Positions 9,901-19,595 of a stretch of DNA of 64,000 nt are shown piece by piece. Source of the DNA: Rheinheimera pleomorphica (lineage in GTDB: Bacteria > Pseudomonadota > Gammaproteobacteria > Enterobacterales > Alteromonadaceae). The stretch spans positions 706,205-770,204 of the forward strand of contig NZ_SIRR01000003.1 in assembly GCF_011634895.1 (NCBI RefSeq), read 5' to 3'. Position 1 is the first letter of the stretch. Each line of letters opens with the position of its first letter. A program made the position numbers and the translations under genes. The notes beneath the pieces were generated by a model. It was not told the DNA's origin. It worked only from the letters and a program-made list of their open reading frames with translations, and did not search any database.

Positions 9901-10520
9901 AGGTGCTGTGTCAGCAAAGCGCTGGCGTCACAGATATGTTGTTGCAGTAAATGGCAGGCGGCATCGGTCTGGCGTTGACGCAGCAGGTTGATCAGCTGTT
10001 GATGCTCTGCAGCGCTGGTATCGGTATAAGCCAGTACCTGCTCCTGATAACCCAGATAACGCGCCACCTGTTGGTGCAGTTGATCCAGCAGGCGCAGTAA
10101 GTGTACTTTGCCGCAAGGCTGGTACAACAGGCGGTGAAATTGCCAGTTTAACTCGCCGCGCTGATAGCTTGGCATATTCGTCTGCTGCGCCAGCTGGCGT
10201 AATACATCTTCTGCTTGTCCAAGTTGGCTGAAACTAAGCTCAGACGCCGCCAGGCGCAATGCCAGTGGCTCCAGTTGCAGCCGTAGCATACACAGCTCTT
10301 CGGCTTCAGCCACGCTAAAAGGGGCCACCTGCATACCGGCTTTACCATGGGCGCTTAGCCAGCCTTCGCTGATTAGCTGTTGCTGTGCATCGCGCACGAC
10401 GATGCGGCTAACGCTATAGTGCGCTGCCAACTGCTGTTGGGTCAGCACCTGCGCCGGCGCCCAGTGCTGCAGCTGAATATCCTGCTTTAATTGCTGATAC
10501 AGTTGCTGTTTCTTCAGCAT
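9879..10520 (-). CDS. GntR-family (FadR/FCD-type) transcriptional regulator
   Basis: A 213-residue regulator with an N-terminal winged helix (LTQQQLAAHYSVSRIVVRDAQQQL, about residues 22-45) and an all-helical FCD ligand-binding domain (about 75-205). In FCD proteins a histidine/aspartate set binds a metal and a carboxylate ligand; candidates are His109 region (NWQFHRLLY) and His153 region (AAEHQQL). Its ATG overlaps the stop codon of benE (TAATG), so it is co-transcribed downstream of benE and probably controls its own operon through the GTATAC palindromes upstream of benE. The likely effector is a small organic acid, possibly benzoate-like, by context only. Confidence 0.85.
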   Translation of the reverse strand: MLKKQQLYQQLKQDIQLQHWAPAQVLTQQQLAAHYSVSRIVVRDAQQQLISEGWLSAHGKAGMQVAPFSVAEAEELCMLRLQLEPLALRLAASELSFSQLGQAEDVLRQLAQQTNMPSYQRGELNWQFHRLLYQPCGKVHLLRLLDQLHQQVARYLGYQEQVLAYTDTSAAEHQQLINLLRQRQTDAACHLLQQHICDASALLTQHLKNRQGA

Positions 10521-11683
10521 TAGCGTCTCCGGCTATTGAGCAATAACAAGCTGATAGCGCCGGCGACAATGCCCCAAAATGCCGCGGCTATGCCAAGGAA
10601 ACTGACACCGCTGGCGGTGACGAGCAGCGTGATAATGGCCGCTTCGCGATGTTCTCCTTCTGCCGTGGCAACGGCCAGATTGGCGCCTATGGTACCAAGC
10701 AGTGCCAGGCCAGCCAGGGCCGCAATCATTTCGCCGGGGAAGGCAGCAAATAAGGCCACGACAGTCGCGCCGGCCAAACCAAACAGCAGATAAAATACTC
10801 CGGCCGCGATACCGGCGATATAGCGTTTGTCTTTATCCGGATGCGCTTCAGCACCCGTGCAGATGGCCGCGGTAATAGCAGCCAGATTAATGGAAAACGC
10901 GCCCCAGGGCGCCAGCATTAGGGTAGCGACGGCGGTACTGCTAATCAGCGGTGACACCGGGGTGTGATAGCCACTGCTGCGGATCACGGCAACGCCGGGG
11001 ATATTCTGCGATGCCATGGTAACGAGCAGCAGCGGCAGCCCCACGCCGAGTAAGGCGCTGAGTGACCAGTGTGGCGTGATCCAGACCGGTGTGGTAAGGC
11101 TCAGTGTTATCGCGCTGTAGTCAAATTGGCCTTGCAGCAAGACACCGGCCAAACCGGTAACTAAAACCCATAAAATGGCATAGCGTGGTGAAAAGCGTTT
11201 CGCCAGCAAGTAACTTAAACACATCAGGCCAACCAGCAGCAGTTGCTGTTGCAGCGAGGTAAAAATAGTCAGGCCAAATTGCAGTAAAATACCGGCCAGC
11301 ATAGCGCTGGCCAGTGGTAGCGGAATTAACCGGGTCAGTTTATCAAACCAGCCCGTTAAGCCAATAATAACGCCAAGTGCGGCGGTAAAGATAAATACCG
11401 CTGTGGCTTCATGGATGGTTAGCCCCTGCAGGCTGGTCGCCAGCAGCGCCGCCCCCGGCGTAGACCAGGCAGTAATAACCGGCGCTTTGTAATACCAGGA
11501 TAAACCAATACAAGTAGCAGCCATGCCAATGCCCAGTGCCAGCAACCAGGAGGCCATCATGTCTTGTGTGGCTCCTGCGGCAGCGGCGGCCTGTAACACT
11601 ATCGCCACCGAACTGGCAAAGCCAACCAGCACGGCGACAAAGCCGGCGACCACGGCCGACAGACTCAGATCTTTAATCAGCAT
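10520..11683 (-). CDS. benE: BenE-family benzoate/H+ symporter-like permease
   Basis: A 387-residue inner-membrane transporter of the BenE family (NAT/NCS2-like fold, about 12 hydrophobic helices). Features that fit the family are the LSLSAVVAGFVAVLVGFASSVAI start, the WSTPGAALLATSLQG segment (about residues 72-86), and the SQNIPGVAVIRSSGY motif around residue 225. BenE proteins import benzoate with protons, but no benABCD catabolic genes are present here, so the true substrate may be another aromatic or organic acid. It forms a two-gene operon with a GntR regulator, inserted between rpoS and mutS, which are neighbours in many relatives. Confidence 0.85.
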   Translation of the reverse strand: MLIKDLSLSAVVAGFVAVLVGFASSVAIVLQAAAAAGATQDMMASWLLALGIGMAATCIGLSWYYKAPVITAWSTPGAALLATSLQGLTIHEATAVFIFTAALGVIIGLTGWFDKLTRLIPLPLASAMLAGILLQFGLTIFTSLQQQLLLVGLMCLSYLLAKRFSPRYAILWVLVTGLAGVLLQGQFDYSAITLSLTTPVWITPHWSLSALLGVGLPLLLVTMASQNIPGVAVIRSSGYHTPVSPLISSTAVATLMLAPWGAFSINLAAITAAICTGAEAHPDKDKRYIAGIAAGVFYLLFGLAGATVVALFAAFPGEMIAALAGLALLGTIGANLAVATAEGEHREAAIITLLVTASGVSFLGIAAAFWGIVAGAISLLLLNSRRR

Positions 11684-11703
11684 AAACTTGCTCGAGCAGT
11701 AAA

Positions 11704-11741
11704 AAGTATACTTAATTTAAAATGTATACATTTTTTGTCAA
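11704..11741 (-). promoter_or_regulatory. benE-gntR promoter with two GTATAC operator palindromes
   Basis: Read on the minus strand, a consensus -35 TTGACA (11741-11736) is followed by AT-rich sequence suitable for a -10. The spacer is filled by a perfect 16-bp palindrome AAAATGTATACATTTT (11719-11734). A second palindrome, AAGTATACTT (11704-11713), lies nearer the gene, 18 bp centre to centre. TGTATACA-type palindromes are typical operators of FCD-type GntR regulators, and the regulator is encoded in the operon, so autorepression is likely. Confidence 0.6.
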
Positions 11742-11802
11742 GCTAAAAGCTGCTTTGTTATGAGCGCTTCAGCGAGAATCGGTTTACCCTAAGCTAACCG
11801 TT

Positions 11803-11880
11803 GCAGGCCTGGATGGCCGAATCGAGCCCCCAGGGATGGGTTCACGGCGTGTTGGCGTGGGTATGCCGGTTCGTGGCATT
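11803..11880. repeat. GC-rich intergenic element, possibly a dispersed repeat
   Basis: The GC-rich stretch between mutS and the benE promoter contains GCCTGGATGGCCGAATCGAG followed by CCCCCAGGGATGGG and TTCACGGCGTG. From memory, similar 'GGATGGCCG...CAGGGATGGGTTCACGGCG' elements are dispersed between genes in several marine gammaproteobacteria. No second copy was found in this window, so the repeat call rests on recall and is uncertain. Confidence 0.35.
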
Positions 11881-11883
11881 AAA

Positions 11884-14457
11884 CTACAGCTCTTGTTTCA
11901 ATTTGTACAACAGCTCCAGCGCCTGACGGGCGCTTAAGTCGTCCGGGTTTATATCGCGCAGCTGCGCTACTACCGGGTGTTCGGCGTCCAGCAGGCTTAG
12001 CTGTGGTTGCGCGGCGACAGGAGCTGGCTTTGCTGCTGCGCTGTTGCTGTGCTGTTCCAGTTCACTCAGTTTATGCCGTGCGTGCTTAATAACGGCTTTC
12101 GGTACACCTGCCAGCTGAGCGACCTGCAAGCCAAAGCTTTTGCTGGCAGCGCCTTCCTGTACATGGTGCATAAATACGATATCGTCGCCATGCTCTACCG
12201 CATCCAGATGCACATTGGCCAGGTTGGGCAGTTGCTCTGCCAGTTCTGTCAGCTCAAAGTAATGTGTGGCAAACAAGGTTAAGGCTTTAATCTTGCTGGC
12301 CAGATAGTCAGCGCAGGCCCAGGCTAAACTTAAGCCATCAAAGGTGCTGGTCCCGCGGCCTATTTCGTCCATCAGCACCAGGCTGTGCTCAGTGGCATGG
12401 TGCAAAATGGTGGCGGTTTCGGTCATTTCTACCATAAAGGTTGAGCGGCCGGAGGCCAAATCGTCTGAGGCACCAATACGGGTAAAAATGCGATCGACCG
12501 GGCCAATAATGGCCTTATCGGCCGGCACAAAGCAACCAATATAGGCCATCAGCACGATAAGGGCAGTTTGGCGCATATAGGTGGATTTACCGCCCATATT
12601 GGGGCCGGTGATCATCAGCATCCGCCTGTTGCTGGTTAAACTTAGCGGGTTGGCAATAAAGGGCTCACTCAGCACCTGCTCGACAACTGGGTGGCGGCCT
12701 TGTTCCAGCTCGATGCCGGTCGTGGCGCTAAGTTGCGGCCGGCTGTAGTTTAAGCTGTCGGCGCGCTCGCTAAAGTTACATAGCACATCCAGTTCGGCCA
12801 GCGCTTGCGCCAGCTGCTGTAGCATCGCCAGATGGGGCGCCGTTAAGTCAAACAGCTGTTCATATAACTGTTTTTCCAGCGCTAAGGCTTTGCTCTGGCT
12901 GCCCAGTACTTTGTCTTCGTATTCTTTTAACTCCGGAATGATATAGCGCTCGTTATTTTTAAGGGTCTGGCGGCGCACATATTCCGGCGGTACTTTCGTA
13001 TCAGCGCTGCGGCCCGTTTCAATATAGTAGCCATGCACGCGGTTAAAGCCGACCTTTAACGACGCTATGCCAGTACGCTCACGTTCGCGCAGCTCCAGTT
13101 GCTCTAAATAATCGGTTGCCCCTTGCGATAAGGCCCGCCACTGATCCAGCTCGGCATCATAGCCCGGCGCTATAACACCGCCGTCGCGAATAAGTACGGG
13201 TGGAGTGTCGACAATGGCGCGTTCTAACAGTTGACACAAGTCGGGCAAGGGCGCGGCCGAGCGGCTGATCTGCTGCAGCAAACTGCTTTGCAATAGACCA
13301 AGCTGCGGTGTCAGCTGCGGCAATTGCTGTAACGCCTGACGCAAACGGGCAAAGTCGCGCGGTCTGGCGCTTCTCAGTGCTAAGCGGGCAATGACCCGCT
13401 CTATATCACCAATCTGTTTTAGCAGCGGCTGCAGGGTGTCATAGTGACTGTCTAATTCGGCAACGGCATCTAAGCGGGCATTAACCTGTGCCTGATCCCG
13501 TAGCGGGGCATGGATCCAACGTTTTAGCAGGCGCGAGCCCATGGCAGTTTGGCTGCGGTCCAGCACAGCGGCCAGAGTATGTTCGTAGTTACCGGCTAAA
13601 TTTTGCGTCAGTTCCAGATTGCGCCGGGTAGCGGCGTCCAGCACGATATTATCCTGACTACGCTCGAGCGCAATGGCGCGAATATGCGGCAAGGCAGCGC
13701 GCTGAGTGTCTTTAACGTACTGCATCACGCAGCCGGCGGCCATTAATGCCACCGGCGCGTCTTCGACGCCAAAACTGAGCAAATCTTTAGTGGCAAACTG
13801 CTGGCATAGCAAACGTTTGGCGGTGGCTTGTTCAAACTCCCACATGGGGCGACGGCGCGCGCCTTTGCGTTTTTCGACCAGATTAAGGTCGGTAAAGTCT
13901 TCCGGATAGAGCAGTTCTGCCGGGTTTAACCGCTGTAGCAAGGCGGCTAAATCGTCACTGTTATCTACCTGATTCAGTAAAAAACGGCCGCTGCTGATAT
14001 CCAGCTGCGCCAGGCCGTACTGACCACGTAACTGAGCAATGGCACACAGCAAATTGTCCTGCCGTTCATTCAGCAAGGCCTCATCGGTTACCGTGCCGGG
14101 GGTAACAATGCGTACCACTTTACGTTCAACCGGCCCTTTACTGGTCGCCGGATCGCCGATTTGCTCGCAAATAGCGACTGACTCACCCAATTGCACCAGA
14201 CGGGCTAAATAGCCCTCAACGGCATGATAAGGCACACCCGCCATCGGAATAGGGGTGCCGGCACTTTGGCCGCGCTTGGTCAGCGAGATATCTAATAACG
14301 CCGAGGCACGTTTTGCATCATCAAAAAATAACTCGTAAAAATCGCCCATCCGGTAAAACAGTAAAATATCCGGATGTTCGGCTTTTAATCCCAAATATTG
14401 CTGCATCATCGGGGTATGTGCGCTTAAGGCTTGCTCCGTTTTCGTCTGTGACGGCAT
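11884..14457 (-). CDS. mutS: DNA mismatch repair protein MutS
   Basis: An 857-residue MutS, the mismatch sensor that recruits MutL. The N-terminal mismatch-recognition motif is intact (GDFYELF, with Phe40 and Glu42 in the Phe-X-Glu wedge). The ATPase domain has Walker [10 protein letters not shown] (about 618-626), the ABC-type signature around STFMVEM, Walker [17 protein letters not shown] and the [10 protein letters not shown] segment. The C-terminal part ends in the short helical tetramerisation region. It is transcribed away from pncC and recA, with a 32-base divergent gap to pncC. Confidence 0.97.
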   Translation of the reverse strand: MPSQTKTEQALSAHTPMMQQYLGLKAEHPDILLFYRMGDFYELFFDDAKRASALLDISLTKRGQSAGTPIPMAGVPYHAVEGYLARLVQLGESVAICEQIGDPATSKGPVERKVVRIVTPGTVTDEALLNERQDNLLCAIAQLRGQYGLAQLDISSGRFLLNQVDNSDDLAALLQRLNPAELLYPEDFTDLNLVEKRKGARRRPMWEFEQATAKRLLCQQFATKDLLSFGVEDAPVALMAAGCVMQYVKDTQRAALPHIRAIALERSQDNIVLDAATRRNLELTQNLAGNYEHTLAAVLDRSQTAMGSRLLKRWIHAPLRDQAQVNARLDAVAELDSHYDTLQPLLKQIGDIERVIARLALRSARPRDFARLRQALQQLPQLTPQLGLLQSSLLQQISRSAAPLPDLCQLLERAIVDTPPVLIRDGGVIAPGYDAELDQWRALSQGATDYLEQLELRERERTGIASLKVGFNRVHGYYIETGRSADTKVPPEYVRRQTLKNNERYIIPELKEYEDKVLGSQSKALALEKQLYEQLFDLTAPHLAMLQQLAQALAELDVLCNFSERADSLNYSRPQLSATTGIELEQGRHPVVEQVLSEPFIANPLSLTSNRRMLMITGPNMGGKSTYMRQTALIVLMAYIGCFVPADKAIIGPVDRIFTRIGASDDLASGRSTFMVEMTETATILHHATEHSLVLMDEIGRGTSTFDGLSLAWACADYLASKIKALTLFATHYFELTELAEQLPNLANVHLDAVEHGDDIVFMHHVQEGAASKSFGLQVAQLAGVPKAVIKHARHKLSELEQHSNSAAAKPAPVAAQPQLSLLDAEHPVVAQLRDINPDDLSARQALELLYKLKQEL

Positions 14458-14489
14458 AATGGCGTTCTGTATTCTCTGTTGGATAAAAT

Positions 14490-14990
14490 ATGACGGTCGC
14501 AGCAGACAGCCTGCAGCTGGCGACAGAATTAGGCCAGCTATTATTACGGAAAAAGTACAGTATCACCACTGCTGAATCCTGTACCGGTGGCGGTATTGCC
14601 TATTGGCTAACCGCTGTGCCTGGCAGTTCGGCTTATGTCGACCGTGGCTTTATTACTTACAGCAATAAAGCCAAGCAACAACTGCTGGCTGTACGCAGTG
14701 CTACCTTATTGCAATTTGGCGCTGTTAGCGAAGAAACGGTACGTGAAATGGCGCAGGGCGCCGCCAAAGCCGCTAATGCGGATATGGCCATAGCGGTATC
14801 AGGCATTGCCGGGCCTGATGGTGGCTCGGTGTATAAACCGGTAGGCACTGTCTGTTTTGGTTTTTGTCTGAATGGCAACCTGGCCAGCAGCCAGCTGGTG
14901 TTTGCCGGTGATCGCGCGCAAATTCGTCAGCAAGCGATAGATTACGCCCTGAAACAAAGCATCGAGCTGTTGACAGCGTTAGCAAACTAG
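14490..14990 (+). CDS. pncC: Nicotinamide-nucleotide amidase (CinA C-terminal domain)
   Basis: A 166-residue single-domain CinA-C protein that hydrolyses nicotinamide mononucleotide to nicotinate mononucleotide, salvaging NMN made by DNA ligase. Visible signatures are [23 protein letters not shown] (about residues 27-49, with the catalytic Ser/Thr region), YSNKAK, and [12 protein letters not shown] around residue 105. The N-terminal MoCF-like domain of full CinA is absent, as in E. coli PncC. The position next to recA and mutS is the widespread gammaproteobacterial order. Confidence 0.93.
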   Translation: MTVAADSLQLATELGQLLLRKKYSITTAESCTGGGIAYWLTAVPGSSAYVDRGFITYSNKAKQQLLAVRSATLLQFGAVSEETVREMAQGAAKAANADMAIAVSGIAGPDGGSVYKPVGTVCFGFCLNGNLASSQLVFAGDRAQIRQQAIDYALKQSIELLTALAN

Positions 14991-14994
14991 ACTA

Positions 14995-15010
14995 CTGTAC
15001 GAGCATACAG
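14995..15010. promoter_or_regulatory. LexA/SOS box of recA
   Basis: CTGTACGAGCATACAG is a 16-base match to the gammaproteobacterial SOS box CTGT-N8-ACAG, with all eight conserved end bases present. It lies 31-43 bases before the plausible recA starts, the usual place for LexA repression of recA. Confidence 0.88.
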
Positions 15011-15040
15011 TGTTAATTGTCCGGCATCCCCGGCTCAACC

Positions 15041-16096
15041 ATGGATATAAAAATGGACGACAATAAACAAAAAGCGCTTAGCGCCGCTTTAGGCCAGATT
15101 GAACGCCAGTTTGGTAAAGGCTCAATTATGCGTTTGGGTGACAGTACAGCGCTGGATATTGCTGCAGTATCTACCGGCTCACTCGGCTTAGATATTGCCC
15201 TTGGCATCGGCGGCTTACCTTATGGCCGCATTGTAGAAATATACGGCCCTGAATCATCAGGTAAAACCACCCTTACATTACAAGTCATTGCCGAAGCGCA
15301 AAAAGCCGGTAAGACCTGTGCCTTTATCGATGCTGAGCACGCGCTGGATCCGGTTTATGCGAAAAAGCTTGGCGTGAATGTCGACCAGTTACTGGTATCT
15401 CAGCCGGATACCGGTGAGCAGGCACTGGAAATTTGCGACATGTTGGTGCGCTCAGCTGCGGTAGATGTGGTGATTGTCGACTCGGTTGCGGCACTGACGC
15501 CCAAAGCGGAAATTGAAGGTGACATGGGCGACAGCCATATGGGCTTGCAGGCGCGGTTAATGTCGCAGGCACTGCGTAAGTTAACGGCCAATATTAAACG
15601 CTCTAACACGCTGTGTATCTTTATCAACCAGATCCGTATGAAGATCGGTGTTATGTTCGGTAACCCGGAAACCACCACCGGCGGTAATGCGCTGAAGTTC
15701 TACGCCTCAGTGCGGCTGGATATCCGCCGTATTGGCTCGGTAAAAGAAGGTGATGAGATCACCGGTAATGAAACCCGGGTTAAGGTAGTGAAAAACAAAG
15801 TGGCGCCACCGTTTAAACAGGCAGAGTTTATTATTCAGTACGGCGCTGGCATTAATAAGCTGGGCGAGCTGATTGATTTAGGTGTAGCCCAGGGCTTAGT
15901 GGATAAAGCCGGTGCCTGGTATGCGTATCAGGGCAACAAGATTGGTCAGGGTAAGGCCAATGCAATGAAGTTTTTAGCTGATAATCAGCCAATTGCCGAT
16001 GAGATTGAAAAGGAACTGCGCGCCCGTCTGTTACTGAAACCGGGTGAAAAGCCGATAGAAGAGAGCATTCCTGAGGCGTTTGAAGCCGACTTATAA
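15041..16096 (+). CDS. recA: Recombinase A
   Basis: RecA forms filaments on single-stranded DNA, catalyses strand exchange and triggers LexA self-cleavage. Conserved motifs include [10 protein letters not shown], Walker A GPESSGKT, the AEHALDP segment, the L1/L2 loops (IGDSHMGL-like and [24 protein letters not shown]) and GQGKANA near the C-terminus. I chose ATG 15041; ATG 15053 (MDDNKQKAL) aligns even better with E. coli RecA and is an alternative. A TTG at 15017 is unlikely because it would add an unalignable tail. Expression is under the SOS box at 14995-15010, and a strong terminator follows. No recX is downstream. Confidence 0.97.
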   Translation: MDIKMDDNKQKALSAALGQIERQFGKGSIMRLGDSTALDIAAVSTGSLGLDIALGIGGLPYGRIVEIYGPESSGKTTLTLQVIAEAQKAGKTCAFIDAEHALDPVYAKKLGVNVDQLLVSQPDTGEQALEICDMLVRSAAVDVVIVDSVAALTPKAEIEGDMGDSHMGLQARLMSQALRKLTANIKRSNTLCIFINQIRMKIGVMFGNPETTTGGNALKFYASVRLDIRRIGSVKEGDEITGNETRVKVVKNKVAPPFKQAEFIIQYGAGINKLGELIDLGVAQGLVDKAGAWYAYQGNKIGQGKANAMKFLADNQPIADEIEKELRARLLLKPGEKPIEESIPEAFEADL

Positions 16097-16118
16097 ACGC
16101 TGTTCATCTAAGGTTAAT

Positions 16119-16145
16119 AAAGCCAGCTTATGCTGGCTTTTTTTG
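16119..16145 (+). terminator. Rho-independent terminator of recA
   Basis: Perfect 9-bp stem AAAGCCAGC / GCTGGCTTT (16119-16127 and 16132-16140), four-base loop, then a run of T to 16144, starting 23 bases after the recA stop. Confidence 0.9.
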
Positions 16146-16256
16146 TAATAATTTTTAGCTTGCTCTGTTGTGATGGCAGCGATAAGCTGTGGGCATCGCC
16201 AGTGTGGCGGCTCCTGTGAATATAAGCCTGCGGATAACGCTAGCCGGTGTAAAATA

Positions 16257-18872
16257 ATGATAATAATAACAAGGCTATCCTTTTTTACGGTTTGTTTTGC
16301 GCTGCTTGGCTGCAAGGCTGATATCAGTGTGCAGGAAGAAACTGTCGATCCTGTGGTGCAGGAAATCGCCCTGGCCTTTGTAGAGCGGCCACTGTTAATC
16401 AATGAAGAAGAACCCTATCGCACCAGCCTGACGGATCCGACCGCTTTTAACCCCGGTGCCCGCCTGTTATTGAAGCAGAACGCTTTTGCCGAGTCGGCAG
16501 AAACTGAATTAACAGCCGGCTTGTTTGCCGATGACGCCTTATATGATGTTAAAGACCTGGTGGTATCACCCGATGGTATGATCTTGCTGTTTGCTTTGCG
16601 CGCACCAGCGCTGGATAACGTGCCGGATGAGCTGCAGCCGAAATGGGATCTGTGGCGTTACGATGTCGCCAGCCAGACCGTCAGCCCGGTTATTGCCGAT
16701 GCGCAATTAGCGCAGCGGGGGCATGATATCACCCCGGCGTTTTTGCCCGATGGCCGGATCATATTTAGCTCTAGCCGGCAAACCACGTCGCGACAAATCC
16801 TGCTGGATGAATTTAAACCGCAATATACCGCGCTGGACGAAGATCTGAATGCACCGGCGTTTAACCTGCATGTGATGAACGCAGATGGCAGCGCTATAGA
16901 GCAGCTAAGTTTTAACCTGAGCCATGATCTGTACCCGGTGGTGCTGGAAGATGGCCATATTTTATACAGTCGCTGGGATAATCAAAGCGATCGCGCCATG
17001 TTTAACTGGTATCAGATGCGCCCGGATGGCAGCGAAAATCAGCTGGTATACGGCTGGCACTCGCACAACAGCGGCGCAGAGCAATCCGCGGTTGAATTTA
17101 CCAAAGCGATAGTGCTGGCTGATGGCAGCGTGTCTTTGGCGCTGAGCAGCACTGATGCACCTTATTACAACAGCTGGCCACAACGCGTGGCACTGACGCT
17201 GGCCAGTGATAATACCCAGGCGCTGGCCGGTGAAACCTTGAATGAGCCGGCGCAAACGCCGCTGTTTCCCTGGGCTTTTGACAACACCGGCCGCACTGAG
17301 CGCGCCGGTGCCATTAATAGCTATAGTCCGCTAAAAGATGGCAGCGGCCGCTACCTGGTAAGCTGGTCCCCGTGCCGATTGGTGCAAGACAATGTAGTGT
17401 TAAGTTGTGCTCAGGCCGCAGACAGCAGTGAGTTGGAATTGGCGCAGCCACTGTACGGCTTGTGGTTATTTGATACGCAGCTGCAGACCCAGGTACCGGT
17501 GCGCCCGGGCCGGGATGGCCTGCTGGTGACTGAGCCGGTGGTGTTGCAAGCTTCCCCGCAGTCAGCCTTTTTGCCAACAAACCCGCTATTAGACAGCACA
17601 CTGGCCAGCGACAATGCAGCCATCTTGCATATTCGCAGCGTGTATGACTTTGCCGGCAACAGCAGTGTCGGGCTAAGCCAGTTAGCCGATCCGATGCAAA
17701 CGAGCGCCAGTGAGCGGCCGGTGCGGTTTTTACGTTTGGTGCGTGGCGTGCCAATGCCACCGGAAGAAGTGCTGGATACACCAGATTTTGCCTTTGGGGT
17801 TAGCCGGCGCCAGTTAATGCGCGAGATCCTGGGCACCGTCGCGGTTGAACCCGATGGCTCGGTGCTGGTAAAAGTGCCGGCAAATGTGCCGTTTAACCTG
17901 GCGCTGCTTAATGCACAAGGGCAGGCGGTTTCACCGTTGCACCAGCAATGGCTTACGCTACGCCCCGGTGAAACACGTAGCTGCAACGGTTGTCACAGCG
18001 CAGACAGTACAGCACCCCACGGCAGAGTGGATGGCGCGGGTGAGGCTGAGCCGGCCAATGCCGGCGCTACTGCGGTAGGCCCCTTTAGCAATACTAACCC
18101 TCAACTGGTTGCCGAGCCCGGAGAAACCATGGCGCAAACCGCCGCCAGGTTAAATGGCATCCCTGAGTTGGCTGAAGCGCTGGTTTATCTGGATATCTGG
18201 ACCGATCCGGCCCGGCGCGCGCCAGATCCGGCCATTAACCTGAGTTTGCAGGATTTAACGACAGCACAACCAGAAGGCGTAGCCTGCTTTGAACAATGGT
18301 TGGCCAGTTGCCGGCTACGAATAGATTACCCCAGCCATATTCAGCCGTTATGGAGCGCAGATCGGCGTCAGTTTGATGCACAGACAAACGAACTGATTGC
18401 CGACAGAACGTGCGTCAGCTGCCACAGTCGCAGCGATGCTGATGGCAATCCGCGGCTACCGGTGGCCCAGCTGGAGCTGGACGCCGAGCCATCAGACTTA
18501 CAGGCAGAGCATTATCGCAGTTATCGCGAATTGTTAAGCGCAGATAACGAACAAGAGCTGGTTGGTGGCGTGTTGGTTGATCGCCTGGTGCAGGCCCGTG
18601 ATGCCGACGGCAATCTGTTATTTGTCACCGATGAGGACGGCAATCTGGTATTGGATGACAATGGCCAACCGATACCGCTGATGGTTACAGTGACAGTGCC
18701 GGCAAGCTTAACTGCCGGTAGTGCGTTACAAAGTGAGGTTTTTTTCCGTTTGTTTACTGCCGGTGGCAGCCATCAGGGCGATTTAACGGCGGCCGAGTTA
18801 AAGCTGCTGACCGACTGGCTGGACATTGGTGCCCAGTATTACAACTCGCCCTTCGCGGTGCCGGAGCAGTAG
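16257..18872 (+). CDS. Dihaem c-type lipoprotein, hydrazine synthase alpha-subunit-like (HzsA-related)
   Basis: A large secreted lipoprotein (871 aa from ATG 16257, which gives a clean signal peptide ending in LLGC). The N-terminal half has beta-propeller-like repeats (PDG.I.F/L.S and DGRIIFSSSR, DGHILYSRWD) resembling the TolB/PD40 and HzsA middle domains. Two c-type haem motifs follow: CNGCH at about residues 576-580 and CVSCH at about 719-723. HzsA-related proteins occur far outside anammox bacteria, and hydrazine synthesis is not implied. It is first in an 18-gene co-directional block and its stop codon abuts the next start. An in-frame ATG at 16170 is rejected as start because it would bury the signal peptide. 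Likely located at the outer membrane; redox role inferred. Confidence 0.75.
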   Translation: MIIITRLSFFTVCFALLGCKADISVQEETVDPVVQEIALAFVERPLLINEEEPYRTSLTDPTAFNPGARLLLKQNAFAESAETELTAGLFADDALYDVKDLVVSPDGMILLFALRAPALDNVPDELQPKWDLWRYDVASQTVSPVIADAQLAQRGHDITPAFLPDGRIIFSSSRQTTSRQILLDEFKPQYTALDEDLNAPAFNLHVMNADGSAIEQLSFNLSHDLYPVVLEDGHILYSRWDNQSDRAMFNWYQMRPDGSENQLVYGWHSHNSGAEQSAVEFTKAIVLADGSVSLALSSTDAPYYNSWPQRVALTLASDNTQALAGETLNEPAQTPLFPWAFDNTGRTERAGAINSYSPLKDGSGRYLVSWSPCRLVQDNVVLSCAQAADSSELELAQPLYGLWLFDTQLQTQVPVRPGRDGLLVTEPVVLQASPQSAFLPTNPLLDSTLASDNAAILHIRSVYDFAGNSSVGLSQLADPMQTSASERPVRFLRLVRGVPMPPEEVLDTPDFAFGVSRRQLMREILGTVAVEPDGSVLVKVPANVPFNLALLNAQGQAVSPLHQQWLTLRPGETRSCNGCHSADSTAPHGRVDGAGEAEPANAGATAVGPFSNTNPQLVAEPGETMAQTAARLNGIPELAEALVYLDIWTDPARRAPDPAINLSLQDLTTAQPEGVACFEQWLASCRLRIDYPSHIQPLWSADRRQFDAQTNELIADRTCVSCHSRSDADGNPRLPVAQLELDAEPSDLQAEHYRSYRELLSADNEQELVGGVLVDRLVQARDADGNLLFVTDEDGNLVLDDNGQPIPLMVTVTVPASLTAGSALQSEVFFRLFTAGGSHQGDLTAAELKLLTDWLDIGAQYYNSPFAVPEQ

Positions 18873-19595
18873 ATGAGAGGCTTAATACTGCTGCTATTGA
18901 CGATAGTCAGTCTGTCTGTTGGCGCCGACGACATCAGCGTTCGCGTTAACACAGACTTTGTGAATCTGCATTCCGGCCCGGGCCGGGGATACCCGATCTT
19001 GCAGGTGGCGCTCAAAGGTGAGCCGTTAACGCTGCTGAGTAAAAGGACGGATTGGGTGCAGGTGGTGTTTAAACAACAACGTTACTGGCTGGCGCGCGCA
19101 GATCTGGCGGCGCTGGTTAGTGCTGAGCAACAGCATTTTAGTATCAGCGATAACCGGCTGGATGACTATCAACAGCGCCGGTTTGAACTGGGCGCGATGT
19201 TCGGTGATTTTAACGGCAGCAGTTTTTATCAGTTGTCGGTGGCGTATTTATTCAGCGAGTTTGTCCACACTGAGCTGGCGCTGGGGCAGGCCAATGGTGA
19301 GCAAGCCGACAATGTGTCGGCAGAGTTAAGTGTTTATTTAAGCCCGATGCCACACTGGCATTTATCGCCCTATTTTGGCATCGGTGCTGGGGTGCTACGC
19401 ACGACGCCGCGCACTGTGTTGGTACAAACCCCGGATCGTAACAATGCCCTGGCCAGTACCGAACTTGGCTTGCGTTATTATGTCAGCCGCAATTTTATCG
19501 CCCGCGCCGGTTACCGGCGTAGCGTGATCGTCACCGATCGCAATGACAACGAAGAGATAGACACATGGAAACTTGGCTTCAGCGTATTCTTTTAA
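18873..19595 (+). CDS. SH3b-domain outer-membrane beta-barrel protein
   Basis: A 240-residue exported protein with signal peptide (cleavage near SVGA-DD). Residues about 20-85 look like a bacterial SH3 domain (VNLHSGPGRGYPILQVALKGEPLTLLSKRTDWVQV), which often binds peptidoglycan. The rest alternates polar and aromatic residues in beta-strands, has the GIGAGV turn typical of small barrels, and ends in FSVFF, a C-terminal phenylalanine that fits BAM-dependent barrels. The start follows the previous stop directly, and the 3' end overlaps the next barrel gene by 31 bases. This suggests a barrel that reaches into the peptidoglycan. Confidence 0.7.
   Translation: MRGLILLLLTIVSLSVGADDISVRVNTDFVNLHSGPGRGYPILQVALKGEPLTLLSKRTDWVQVVFKQQRYWLARADLAALVSAEQQHFSISDNRLDDYQQRRFELGAMFGDFNGSSFYQLSVAYLFSEFVHTELALGQANGEQADNVSAELSVYLSPMPHWHLSPYFGIGAGVLRTTPRTVLVQTPDRNNALASTELGLRYYVSRNFIARAGYRRSVIVTDRNDNEEIDTWKLGFSVFF

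Noticed and set aside
15017..15040. TTG start for recA at 15017
   Set aside because: The extra residues do not align with RecA proteins, and ATG codons at 15041 and 15053 fit better.
16170..16256. N-terminal extension of the HzsA-like protein from ATG 16170
   Set aside because: It would place 29 non-hydrophobic residues before a perfect lipoprotein signal peptide starting at 16257.
16257..18872. Hydrazine synthesis (anammox) function
   Set aside because: Only similarity to the alpha subunit is visible; no beta/gamma subunits or hydrazine dehydrogenase genes, and the host is an ordinary gammaproteobacterium.
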